Source: Virgibacillus_O sediminis
GTDB lineage: Bacteria > Bacillota > Bacilli > Bacillales > Amphibacillaceae
Direction: 5' to 3'
Length of the DNA stretch: 64,000 bases
Assembly: GCF_042643265.1 (NCBI RefSeq)
Contig: NZ_JBHRRZ010000039.1
Coordinates: 62,001-126,000, forward strand
The stretch's first letter is position 1; every line of letters begins with the position of its first letter. A model generated the notes under the pieces. The model was not told where the DNA came from. It saw only the letters and a program-made list of their open reading frames with translations, and searched no databases. Shown here one piece after another: positions 8,937-16,790 of the stretch. A program made the position numbers and the translations under genes.

Positions 8937-8969
8937 CTGATTCTCTAAAGAGAGAATCAGTTTATTTTA
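8937..8969 (+). terminator. Intrinsic terminator after chrA
   Basis: Perfect 10-bp stem CTGATTCTCT/AGAGAATCAG with a 4-nt loop, then TTTATTTTA. Confidence 0.9.
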
Positions 8970-9265
8970 TCTTAATCTAAAGTAAGTTCACTTACCCTTT
9001 AAGGTGAAAAACCATTAACATGTAATTCGGGGAAGATAGCATCAATAATTCCTGCCTAATTCGACTCCCATTGCATCCCCTTTTATTGCGTGATCCGAAC
9101 CGAATGAATGCTCCGGCGATACATAGTCGTATAAAGTTTAAAAGACTTTCGCACCGTATTGAATGAAATTTTTACAGGGAGTATTCATTTATACCTGACA
9201 AACGCCCACCCATTACATGGATAGATGAATAACCTAAACTGAATAATAAATATGGAGGTTTTATC
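8970..9265. other. Intergenic stretch, nothing identified
   Basis: I see no gene. A very weak SigB-like pair (GTTTAA ... CCGTAT, near 9137-9160) precedes the next small gene but is too degenerate to call. Confidence 0.4.
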
Positions 9266-9481
9266 ATGCATTTTGATCAGACTTTAAAAAATCTTTTAGA
9301 AGAAGCAAGTTTATACGGTTTACTAGCAAAAAGGTATGAATACAGCGATCCACAGCGCCATATATATTTTTATCAAAAACATTTTAACGCAGTCATGAAG
9401 CTGGAACAGCATTACATGATGATGGAAAGCAAGAGTAACAGCCACCAGAAAATGAAATCAGGGAATTTTCCAATGTATTAG
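9266..9481 (+). CDS. Small hypothetical protein
   Basis: A 71-residue protein of unknown function, predicted largely helical, rich in Tyr, His, Met and Lys with no membrane segment. The case for a real gene is good: TGGAGG is ideally spaced from the ATG and a clean terminator follows 27 bp after the stop. It is a single-gene unit between chrA and a convergent esterase gene. Confidence 0.75.
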   Translation: MHFDQTLKNLLEEASLYGLLAKRYEYSDPQRHIYFYQKHFNAVMKLEQHYMMMESKSNSHQKMKSGNFPMY

Positions 9482-9508
9482 GAAACCGTTTCATTTATAT
9501 AAAGATAC

Positions 9509-9537
9509 GAAAAAGCGCCCCTATGCGCTTTTTCGCC
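9509..9537. terminator. Bidirectional terminator
   Basis: Stem GAAAAAGCGC/GCGCTTTTTC with a 6-nt loop, between convergent genes. Confidence 0.88.
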
Positions 9538-9594
9538 TTTTGACAGCCATCTGAAAACTTCGACCATTTGTAGCCTAAATAAATTGTTAGAACC

Positions 9595-10428
9595 TCACCT
9601 CAGAATTTTGCTGAAGCCACCCTTAGTAAAGGAATCTACTCTATCATTCTTTTTCAAAAAATAATATTTCCGGTCCCTATCCTGCCCAATAGTCTGCTGG
9701 ATGAAATCATGGGTGCCCTCTACTATTTTCCCTTTGTCATGATCCATGGACGCGACATGGTAAGAATTGTTGAGCACAACCTTCTGCTTATCTGGAGAGG
9801 CGATATGCTCAAGAATGTAATCAGTATTTTGTGGAGGAACTACATGATCTTCTTTTGATTTAATGCCTAGTACCGGGCAAGTGATTTCTGGGAGAATCCC
9901 AGGTGTCAGGTCCATTAATTTCTGAAGTTCCTGAATCGACTTGAGCGGAGTGCTGTCAAAAGTGATTTCATGTACCCCTTTCGCTTTAATATCTGGCTCT
10001 CCTTCGGTAAGGAATCTTGGTACTGTTTTCTTTCGGAGATGCTCATAGGATGGAATGGTTAAAGCAGGGTTCACCAAGATGACCCCATCAATTCCCTCAT
10101 TATTGCGGGCCAGCCAAAGTGACAGAGTCCCTCCCATCGATTGCCCGAGAACGAAGACCCTGCTGCAATGCTGCCTCAACTCCTTGTAACCTCTCTCCAA
10201 TTCTCCATACCATTCATGATACGTACATTTCTCCAACTCATAAGGGCTGGTTCCGTGCCCCTTCAACCTTGGAGCAAGAACTGTATATCCTTCCCTTGCT
10301 AGTTTCTCCCCAATAAAACGGACACTTTGCGGTGTACCCATAAATCCATGTGAAATAAGTACACCTGTCTGTCCACCTTCCATAAAAAACGACTCTGCAC
10401 CTGAAAGAACCGGATATCGCTCCGTCAT
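9595..10428 (-). CDS. Alpha/beta hydrolase, carboxylesterase/monoacylglycerol lipase type
   Basis: A 277-residue cytoplasmic alpha/beta hydrolase of the Est30-like carboxylesterase family. The oxyanion segment HGFMG is at residues 27-31. The nucleophile elbow GQSMGG puts Ser97 as the nucleophile, with Asp194 (KEDHVVP) and His224 (SYHVASMD) completing the triad. The family core ends near residue 247; the last ~30 residues (DRKYYFLKK... KILR) are an extra basic tail. GGGGGAAG precedes the ATG. Natural substrates are unknown; short-chain esters or monoglycerides are likely. Confidence 0.88.
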   Translation of the reverse strand: MTERYPVLSGAESFFMEGGQTGVLISHGFMGTPQSVRFIGEKLAREGYTVLAPRLKGHGTSPYELEKCTYHEWYGELERGYKELRQHCSRVFVLGQSMGGTLSLWLARNNEGIDGVILVNPALTIPSYEHLRKKTVPRFLTEGEPDIKAKGVHEITFDSTPLKSIQELQKLMDLTPGILPEITCPVLGIKSKEDHVVPPQNTDYILEHIASPDKQKVVLNNSYHVASMDHDKGKIVEGTHDFIQQTIGQDRDRKYYFLKKNDRVDSFTKGGFSKILR

Positions 10429-10707
10429 AAAAACTTCCCCCTAAACTATTATCCTATCTCTGATCATTAAATTAAATTAATTATATCAGTTTACTCGGAT
10501 ATAATAAAGCAAATATTTTTTGAAGACCTTACCTAACAACGGGTGTAAAATCAATGAACAGCCGAAGCCACTACATCTTTTCCCCGCAAAAAAAGAGCCT
10601 TCTATACTGGGAGAAGCTCAGAATAGAAGGCATAACTATGCAGGACAGGGCAGAGTGGAAGTTTTGCAATCCTACTCACGCCCAAAATAAACCTACTGTA
10701 CAAGAAA
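10429..10707. other. Intergenic stretch with a second hairpin
   Basis: Between serA and the esterase gene, both on the minus strand. Besides the serA terminator it holds an inverted repeat GCCTTCTAT/ATAGAAGGC (about 10593-10621), which may be a further terminator. No gene seen. Confidence 0.5.
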
Positions 10708-10757
10708 AGAACCTGGAACATTATAACTAAACTGCAAAACGCATATTTGTTCCAGGC
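10708..10757 (-). terminator. Probable terminator of serA
   Basis: Long stem CCTGGAACA/TGTTCCAGG with a ~30-nt loop; on the minus strand it is followed by TTCTTTTCTTG. Confidence 0.55.
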
Positions 10758-10792
10758 CGGTTAGATAATCAGGGATGCTAGTTATAACTGTA

Positions 10793-11992
10793 TTAGATGA
10801 GGCGGAGTGATACAATGCCTTCAATTTCCCTGATTTCCTTCTCCAGTACAGGAAGGATGTCGCCGTTCACCTCATCATCAATATCAATCATTGTATACGC
10901 CATATCCCTAAAACTTCTGTTCACCATGTCAGCGATGTTCAGGTTGTAATTGGAAAGGACAGAAATAATTTGGCTGACCATATTAGGAACATTCTGATGG
11001 AATGCTGCCACCCGTTTTTTTCCTGTATACGGAAGAGAAGCATTCGGGAAGTTAATAGAGTTTTTGATATTTCCTGTTTCCAGGAAGTCCTTCACTTGCT
11101 TCGCGGCCATTACTGCACAGTTTTCCTCCGATTCCTTCGTTGATGCACCAAGATGGGGGATAGGTACGGCATTCGGCATGTTCAACACATTTTCATTAGG
11201 GAAATCAGTAATATACTTGCCGACCTTTCCGCTTTTCAGTGCCTCAGCCATATCCCCTTCATTCACCAGCCCATCGCGGGAGAAATTGAGAATATGTACA
11301 TCGGATTTCATAAGAGCGAACGTTTCCTTATTGAACATTCCTGCCGTATCATCTGTGAGCGGAACGTGAACCGTAATATAATCGGCGTTCGCAAACAATT
11401 CTTCAATGGTCATAGCACGGTGTACCTTCCTTGAAAGGTTCCAAGCGGTATCGACAGAGATGAATGGATCGAAACCAACAACATTCATATCTAAGTCGAG
11501 TGCATCATTTGCGACAAGTGCCCCAATTGCACCTAGTCCTATAACACCCAGCGTCTTGCCTTTTACTTCTTTACCGACAAACTGCTTCTTCCCTGCTTCG
11601 ACTTGCTTAGAGATCCGCTCTTCTTCTCCATCCAAGTTTTTCACCCAGCTCAAGCCGTCAAAAAGATTGCGGGATGAAGCTATCAAGGAAGTCAGCACCA
11701 GCTCTTTTACCGCGTTTGCATTGGCCCCTGGTGTATTGAATACGGCTATTCCCTGTTCCGTACACCTGTCTACTGGAATATTATTGACACCGGCTCCTGC
11801 ACGAGCAATTGCCTTTAAGTTATCATTGAAGTCCATATGGTGCATATTATAACTGCGGGCAACAATAGCGTCTGGGTTTGGATCATCATTATCGATGGCA
11901 TAGTGTTCTTTATCAAAGACATTAAGTCCTCGTTCGGCAATATTGTTTAATGTTTTTATTGTTTTAACCTTATTCAGCGTGATGGTAGTCAT
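10793..11992 (-). CDS. serA: D-3-phosphoglycerate dehydrogenase-type enzyme with ACT domain
   Basis: Oxidises 3-phosphoglycerate to phosphohydroxypyruvate with NAD+, the first step of serine synthesis. At 399 residues it has the short architecture without the intervening domain: substrate domain, NAD fold with GLGAIG at residues 152-157, catalytic Arg239 (SRDG) and His280 (PHLGASTKES), and a C-terminal ACT-like domain (about 320-399) for allosteric control. AAAGGAGGAAG precedes the ATG. The 5' leader contains a ZTP riboswitch and terminator, so expression should rise when ZTP signals 10-formyl-tetrahydrofolate shortage. Serine is the main one-carbon donor, which makes this sensible. 2-Hydroxyacid dehydrogenases are easily misassigned, but the riboswitch supports the serA call. 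Confidence 0.88.
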   Translation of the reverse strand: MTTITLNKVKTIKTLNNIAERGLNVFDKEHYAIDNDDPNPDAIVARSYNMHHMDFNDNLKAIARAGAGVNNIPVDRCTEQGIAVFNTPGANANAVKELVLTSLIASSRNLFDGLSWVKNLDGEEERISKQVEAGKKQFVGKEVKGKTLGVIGLGAIGALVANDALDLDMNVVGFDPFISVDTAWNLSRKVHRAMTIEELFANADYITVHVPLTDDTAGMFNKETFALMKSDVHILNFSRDGLVNEGDMAEALKSGKVGKYITDFPNENVLNMPNAVPIPHLGASTKESEENCAVMAAKQVKDFLETGNIKNSINFPNASLPYTGKKRVAAFHQNVPNMVSQIISVLSNYNLNIADMVNRSFRDMAYTMIDIDDEVNGDILPVLEKEIREIEGIVSLRLI

Positions 11993-12116
11993 TTTTTCTT
12001 CCTCCTTTTAAATTCGCAGAGTGATCAGGTTCATGTAGGCTTTTTTCAGCTACACTTCATACACTTATCGCTGTCAGAAACCAATAGAATACGGGCTATC
12101 CCTCCTAAAAACAGAA

Positions 12117-12148
12117 AGAGGTAAGGGAATAAAAATTCCCTTACCTCT
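12117..12148 (-). terminator. Attenuator terminator of the serA leader
   Basis: Perfect 14-bp stem AGAGGTAAGGGAAT/ATTCCCTTACCTCT with a 4-nt loop, directly abutting the riboswitch 3' end and followed on the minus strand by TTCTGTTTTTA. It is the expression platform. Confidence 0.88.
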
Positions 12149-12217
12149 GCCCAGGCGAACGGCTTATCGTCACTATGTGCTCCCTCACGGTTATCCGTGT
12201 TTCGCCAGTTACACACA
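12148..12217 (-). ncRNA. ZTP (pfl) riboswitch upstream of serA
   Basis: Minus-strand leader RNA with the hallmarks of the ZTP/ZMP riboswitch. The 5' part has AACUGGCGAA (about 12210-12200), followed by a hairpin ACACGG-AUAA-CCGUG, then GGGAGC. The 3' part has GCCGUUCGCCUGGGCA, where UUCGCC can pair with GGCGAA to form the class pseudoknot. UGUGUGU at the 5' end pairs, with wobbles, to GCACAUA to close P1. The 3' end runs into a terminator hairpin, giving a transcriptional ON switch when ZTP/ZMP binds. Confidence 0.88.
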
Positions 12218-12312
12218 GTCCCTTTCATTTCTTTTATAGTAACAATATTTATATCAATATTCAACCGCTAATTTATTGCTAAATTCTTCTTTTCCAAAAA
12301 AACGCAGCCGTT

Positions 12313-13983
12313 TTATTTAATCAGATTATAAACCCGTGCCTCATACGGGCTCAAGCGGAGGGTGCCCAACCTTTCCCTACCGCCGGCTTTATAGTTGCCC
12401 AGAAGGAGTTCCGCCTCTTTTCCGATTAAATCGCTTGGAAGCCTGCACACTGTTTTTTCCTTGAACATGTTGCTTACAATAAGCATTACTTTATCATCAA
12501 GCTTCCGGGTGTAGGCATATATCCGGTCGTGCCCTTCCAGAACCAAATCATACTTTCCGTACACCAAGACATCATTCTGTTTCCTTAGCTGGATCAGTTC
12601 CTTATAATAATGATAAATGGATTCAGGGTCGCTCTTTTCCTGCTCGACATTGATGAAGGTATAATTAGGATTCACCTTTATCCAGGGAGTTCCACCCGTG
12701 AAACCAGCTTGTCTCCCAGCTGTCCACTGCATGGGAGTCCGGGCATTATCACGGCCGTTTTTCCAAATGATTTCCATTACCTCCTCATAACTCTTTCCCT
12801 TCTCTCGCTCTGTACGGTAAAGATTGTGAATTGCAACATCCTGATAATCATCCATCGATTTGAACTGTACATTAGTCATTCCTATTTCTTGCCCCTGGTA
12901 GATAAATGGCGTCCCCTGCATTAAAAAATACATGGTGGCGAGGCATTTAGCAGACGGCTCACGATATTCCCCATCGTCTCCCCAGGTGGAAACGGAACGC
13001 GGCTGGTCATGGTTCTCCAGGAATAATGCATTCCATCCTCTTCCCTCCAGCCCTTTTTGCCACTTTGTCAACGTTTCTTTAAGGGCATGGATATCCAGCC
13101 CGCCCGAGGTGCTTTTCCCCCATAGATCCAAGTGTTCAAACTGAAAGACCATGTTGAATTTCCCGTTCTTTTCACCGACCCATTCATCAGCTTCTTCTAT
13201 GGTAACACCATTCGCTTCACCAACCGTCATAATGTCATATTTAGAGAATGTCTCTCTCTTCAACTCTTCCAAATAGACTTGGATTCCTTCCTTGTTTCTA
13301 TGGCCGTCCATGGACGGAACATATTTTTTATTTTTGGGATTAGGCAGGTCTGGCAGCCCTGGCAGCTTTTTAATATGGGAAATGGCATCCACTCGAAAAC
13401 CGTCAATGCCTTTATCGAGCCACCAATTTATCATGTTATACAAGTCATGGCGAACAGCCGGATTTTCCCAATTCAGATCCGGCTGTTTCCGTGAAAAAAC
13501 ATGCATATAATACTCGTCTGTATGCTTGTCGTATTCCCAGACAGAGCCGCTGAAGATGGATTCCCAGTTATTCGGCTCTTTGCCTTTTTTACCGGCACGC
13601 CAGATATAATAGTCACGATAGGGATTTTTCTTGGAAGACCGCGACTCTATAAACCATGGATGTTCATCGGAAGTATGGTTAATGACGAGATCCATGATTA
13701 ACCTCATCCCGCGTTGATGCACTTCCCTAAGCAGCTGATCAAAATCTTCCATGGTACCGAACTCGCTCATAATTTCCTGATAATCACTGATATCATATCC
13801 ATTATCCTCGTTTGGGGATTTATAAATGGGACAGATCCAAATAACATCTATACCTAGTTCTTCTAAGTAATCAAGTTTAGATATGACTCCCTGCAGGTCA
13901 CCGATCCCGTCCCCATCCGAATCCCTGAAACTGCGTGGATAAACCTGATAGGCAACTGCTTCCTTCCACCATTTCCTCTTCAT
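12313..13983 (-). CDS. malL: GH13 alpha-glucosidase / oligo-1,6-glucosidase
   Basis: A 556-residue cytoplasmic glycoside hydrolase of family 13 subfamily 31, hydrolysing terminal alpha-linked glucose from malto- or isomalto-oligosaccharides. The conserved blocks are DLVINHTS (98-105), GFRVDAISH with nucleophile Asp199, GEAN with acid/base Glu256, and ENHDQPR with Asp326. A calcium-site-like DSDGDGIGD lies near residues 21-29. The residue after the nucleophile is Ala200, whereas oligo-1,6-glucosidases usually have Val, so alpha-1,4 specificity is as likely. AGGAGG fits ATG 13983 rather than 13989. No sugar transporter or regulator is adjacent. Confidence 0.9.
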   Translation of the reverse strand: MKRKWWKEAVAYQVYPRSFRDSDGDGIGDLQGVISKLDYLEELGIDVIWICPIYKSPNEDNGYDISDYQEIMSEFGTMEDFDQLLREVHQRGMRLIMDLVINHTSDEHPWFIESRSSKKNPYRDYYIWRAGKKGKEPNNWESIFSGSVWEYDKHTDEYYMHVFSRKQPDLNWENPAVRHDLYNMINWWLDKGIDGFRVDAISHIKKLPGLPDLPNPKNKKYVPSMDGHRNKEGIQVYLEELKRETFSKYDIMTVGEANGVTIEEADEWVGEKNGKFNMVFQFEHLDLWGKSTSGGLDIHALKETLTKWQKGLEGRGWNALFLENHDQPRSVSTWGDDGEYREPSAKCLATMYFLMQGTPFIYQGQEIGMTNVQFKSMDDYQDVAIHNLYRTEREKGKSYEEVMEIIWKNGRDNARTPMQWTAGRQAGFTGGTPWIKVNPNYTFINVEQEKSDPESIYHYYKELIQLRKQNDVLVYGKYDLVLEGHDRIYAYTRKLDDKVMLIVSNMFKEKTVCRLPSDLIGKEAELLLGNYKAGGRERLGTLRLSPYEARVYNLIK

Positions 13984-14264
13984 ATACATCCTCCTGGCTA
14001 TTCATTTTCTTCCATCACCCCATCGAAACCCAGTCTGACACGGCTCAAATTGGCTGCATGATTAATTAGACAGCAATAGACGCAGGTTCATTGAAACCTT
14101 CCTCTAAAGCTTTACTTTTTCACCCAGGACTACCTATTTATATGGCCCTTTATTTATTTCTATTCCGAGCCGGCATTTCCTGCTTGGAAAAGGGCACTTT
14201 CCTCCACTCCAGCATACATTCTTTTACTGCGGGAAATGCTTGTGGTTTAGACTTCACGCAAAAA
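13984..14264. other. Intergenic stretch, nothing identified
   Basis: Upstream region of the alpha-glucosidase gene. I see no clear cre box, riboswitch or additional gene here. Confidence 0.4.
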
Positions 14265-14310
14265 GAAAGACTATCTCTTTTATGTAATACTACAAAAGAG
14301 ATAGTCTTTC
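14265..14310 (-). terminator. Intrinsic terminator
   Basis: 17-bp perfect stem GAAAGACTATCTCTTTT/AAAAGAGATAGTCTTTC; the minus-strand side continues with TTTTTGCG. Confidence 0.85.
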
Positions 14311-14316
14311 GAGAGC

Positions 14317-14433
14317 CTATCCGTTCTTAACCGGTGAGCATACAGCATATAAACTCTCCGATGGATCGGACATATTGACTTCAATAATCCTGTAGCCTCC
14401 AGGATTTATTGTTGATATTTGTTTACTATTCAT
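14317..14433 (-). CDS. Possible 38-residue small protein
   Basis: A short frame starting MNSKQISTINPGGYRI that ends 7 bp before a strong minus-strand terminator. AAAGGAAGAGGAG precedes the ATG. It lies downstream of, and in the same direction as, the DUF1801 gene, so it could share its transcript. No family is recognised. Position before the terminator is the main support; it could also be chance. Confidence 0.35.
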   Translation of the reverse strand: MNSKQISTINPGGYRIIEVNMSDPSESLYAVCSPVKNG

Positions 14434-14564
14434 GGCTCCTCTTCCTTTCTGCAATTTCCTCACACCGCAGTTAATATATGCAGAAAGTTCAAAGATGTGA
14501 CCGTTATTAAATAAAGATGCACTTCTGGCCGCTCGAATTGCGCCCATATGGTAGGACAAGCATC

Positions 14565-14933
14565 CTATTCCTCTTCATTTAGGGAAACCGCTGCTTTAAT
14601 AAGTGAAGTGAAGGCTTCCGGCTGAATATCTTCCATCTTTTCTATTCTGATATGCCTCATTGTTTTTCCTGAACCTTGCAATGATAGATTTCCGGCTTTC
14701 TCCTGAAGGTTACTTCCTTTATGGAACCCAAGATTAACATGCTGTTTGGCAGTCTGCAGGTAACAAACCAGCCCGTTAAAAGAGTAATTAGGCATCGACC
14801 ATTTAAACTCCTCTTTAAGCTTGGGAGAAGAACTTAAAATAATTTTCCTTAAAGCTGCTGTCATTTGTTGAATATCCTCAGGCAAATCATTAATAAACAG
14901 TTCAACATCCTTGCTCATTCTATCTTCGACCAT
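14565..14933 (-). CDS. DUF1801 (YdhG-like) protein
   Basis: A 122-residue protein with the DUF1801 pattern: N-terminal VELFINDLPEDIQQM helix, KEEFKWSMPNYSFNG, VNLGFHKGSNL and SGKTMRHIRIEKMEDI. Family members are small soluble proteins of the YdhG/YobT-like fold with iron-chaperone-like (frataxin-related) structure but no firm biochemical role. AAGGAG is 8 nt from ATG 14933. A decayed stretch resembling part of this family lies at 48080-48139. Confidence 0.82.
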   Translation of the reverse strand: MVEDRMSKDVELFINDLPEDIQQMTAALRKIILSSSPKLKEEFKWSMPNYSFNGLVCYLQTAKQHVNLGFHKGSNLQEKAGNLSLQGSGKTMRHIRIEKMEDIQPEAFTSLIKAAVSLNEEE

Positions 14934-15119
14934 TAGGGCATCTCCTTCATTTAAAGGTAATCACACTACATAGACTAACTTGATAATACATAATTACACG
15001 GAGGATTGTCTACTTGCTTTATCTGGTTAAGTTGGGCCAACAGGAGAAAATATGGACATCGACACTACCACATAGGGTTATCTCCATGCTTTATGTTCGA
15101 ACCTAATTATCATGGACTT

Positions 15120-16532
15120 CTATCTTTTCCTGATGGAAAAATGATCACGGAGAACAGGCCAGTTTTGAGGGAATGGACTACCCAACACCCAGTAACTTCC
15201 TCCCCTTAATCCATATTCGTCAATGACTTGATATTTCGCTGATATACTCCGGGCATCCTCAAACCAAACTTCATGTCTCTGCCCTGCATCATCTGTATAT
15301 CGAAAATAAGGAGACTGGGACACTTCGTCATATTGGATTGGTGCTCCGTAGGCCGCAGCCAGCTGGACCGCTTCCTTTGGGCTTACCGTACGCGCGAATG
15401 TACCTTCTACCCATGGTATATTCCAATCCCGTCCGTATAAGGGGATTCCCATTAATATCTTTTCCCTGGGGATGGCGGTAACTGCATAATCCAGCACCTC
15501 CCTGACTTCATGGATAGGAGCGATAGCCATTGGCCTCCCGCCAGCCCATCCCCACTCATATGTCATAAGCACTACGAAGTCGAGGATTTCGCCATGTGCC
15601 GCATAATCATGTGCTTCATACAGTAATCCTGCTTGGTCCGCCCGATCCTTGGGAGCTAACGCTGACGATACAGAATAACCGCGTGGCCGCAATCTATCAA
15701 CGACCCTTCTTAGAAAATTATTATAGTTCTCCCTGTCCTCAGGATAAACATACTCCAAATCAAAATTGACACCCGCATACCCTTTTGTTTCCATCTCATT
15801 CAGAATATTATTGATCAATCTATCCTGACGGTCCGTATCTCTCAGTACCGCCGCAGCTAAATCTGAACTGAATGAGCCCTCCGAAAAATTGGTCAATACG
15901 AGTAATGGCTCGATATTTTGTTCTCTGGCTGCCTCTAATATAAGATTATCCTGCAGTTCTGTGAGGGAGCCGTCCTCCCTGATCGAATAGGTGAACGGAG
16001 ATAAATAAGTAAAATGCCTTCCCAGTGCAAGCACTTCCCGCCTTCCCTCTTCACCCATGTTGGTTATATAGGCATTGATTTCTTTTGTAGACTCCGTTTC
16101 CCTTGGTATATATAGTATTTGGCCGATATAAAGAAAGGATGGGTCAGCTAGTTGATTCACTTCTACCATCTGTTCTACCTGTACATTATACCGCTGAGCT
16201 ATTTCCCATAAAGTTTCCCCCGGCTGAACGGCATGAGGAAAATAAGGAAGAATCAACATATCCCCCGGAAAAATCAATGAAGGGTCAGCAATCTGGTTGA
16301 ACTGTGCCAATTCCTGTACCGACAAGCCAAAACGCTGTGCAATCCTCCAAAGCGTGTCGCCTGGCTGTACGACGTATTCTCTTCCTCTTTCAGGAATAAC
16401 AAGCGCCTGCCCCACTACCAATACATTGGGATTCTCGATCTCATTCACTAAGATAATCTGATGGATATCCGCTCCATAACGAAGGGATAACTCCCATAAT
16501 GTATCCCCGGCCTGTATCACATGTATTTGCAT
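15120..16532 (-). CDS. LysM-GH18 spore cortex-lytic protein (YaaH/SleL-like)
   Basis: A 470-residue protein with three LysM peptidoglycan-binding domains (about 2-47, 52-96, 99-143) followed by a family-18 glycoside hydrolase domain. The GH18 motif GVNFDLEYV places the catalytic Glu at residue 260. Members such as YaaH/SleL are N-acetylglucosaminidases of the spore cortex that act on muramic-lactam-containing peptidoglycan during germination. No signal peptide is present, which fits spore-coat/cortex deposition through LysM rather than secretion. It has three LysM modules where YaaH-type proteins typically have two. GAGAGGTGAGG precedes the ATG. Confidence 0.92.
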   Translation of the reverse strand: MQIHVIQAGDTLWELSLRYGADIHQIILVNEIENPNVLVVGQALVIPERGREYVVQPGDTLWRIAQRFGLSVQELAQFNQIADPSLIFPGDMLILPYFPHAVQPGETLWEIAQRYNVQVEQMVEVNQLADPSFLYIGQILYIPRETESTKEINAYITNMGEEGRREVLALGRHFTYLSPFTYSIREDGSLTELQDNLILEAAREQNIEPLLVLTNFSEGSFSSDLAAAVLRDTDRQDRLINNILNEMETKGYAGVNFDLEYVYPEDRENYNNFLRRVVDRLRPRGYSVSSALAPKDRADQAGLLYEAHDYAAHGEILDFVVLMTYEWGWAGGRPMAIAPIHEVREVLDYAVTAIPREKILMGIPLYGRDWNIPWVEGTFARTVSPKEAVQLAAAYGAPIQYDEVSQSPYFRYTDDAGQRHEVWFEDARSISAKYQVIDEYGLRGGSYWVLGSPFPQNWPVLRDHFSIRKR

Positions 16533-16751
16533 GTATCCTCACCTCTCCATAAGTCTCTATATACCATGCTATTCATGTGCTAAGCCTGTTATTAACCCCC
16601 CTTCCACTCTAGGCGAAAACAAGAGCCTGTTATACAGCGTGATGCTGGCAACTATCCCTCCTCATTTCATTTCTCTACATTTTCCTCTGCGGATGGGATC
16701 CCAGCAGCATGATGACTAATCTGATCTAAAAATTACGCATGTCTGACAACC

Positions 16752-16787
16752 AAAAAAACTGCCCATCCGAAGATGAGCAGTTTTTTT
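16752..16787. terminator. Terminator of phoX-like gene
   Basis: Stem AAAAAAACTGC/GCAGTTTTTTT around CATC/GATG; A- and T-runs on both sides. Confidence 0.88.
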
Positions 16788-16790
16788 ACT

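Noticed and set aside
12046..12264. 72-codon minus-strand frame upstream of serA
   Set aside because: It lies across the ZTP riboswitch and terminator and has no homology-like pattern.
14091..14330. 79-codon plus-strand frame
   Set aside because: It crosses a minus-strand terminator hairpin and lacks a convincing ribosome site.
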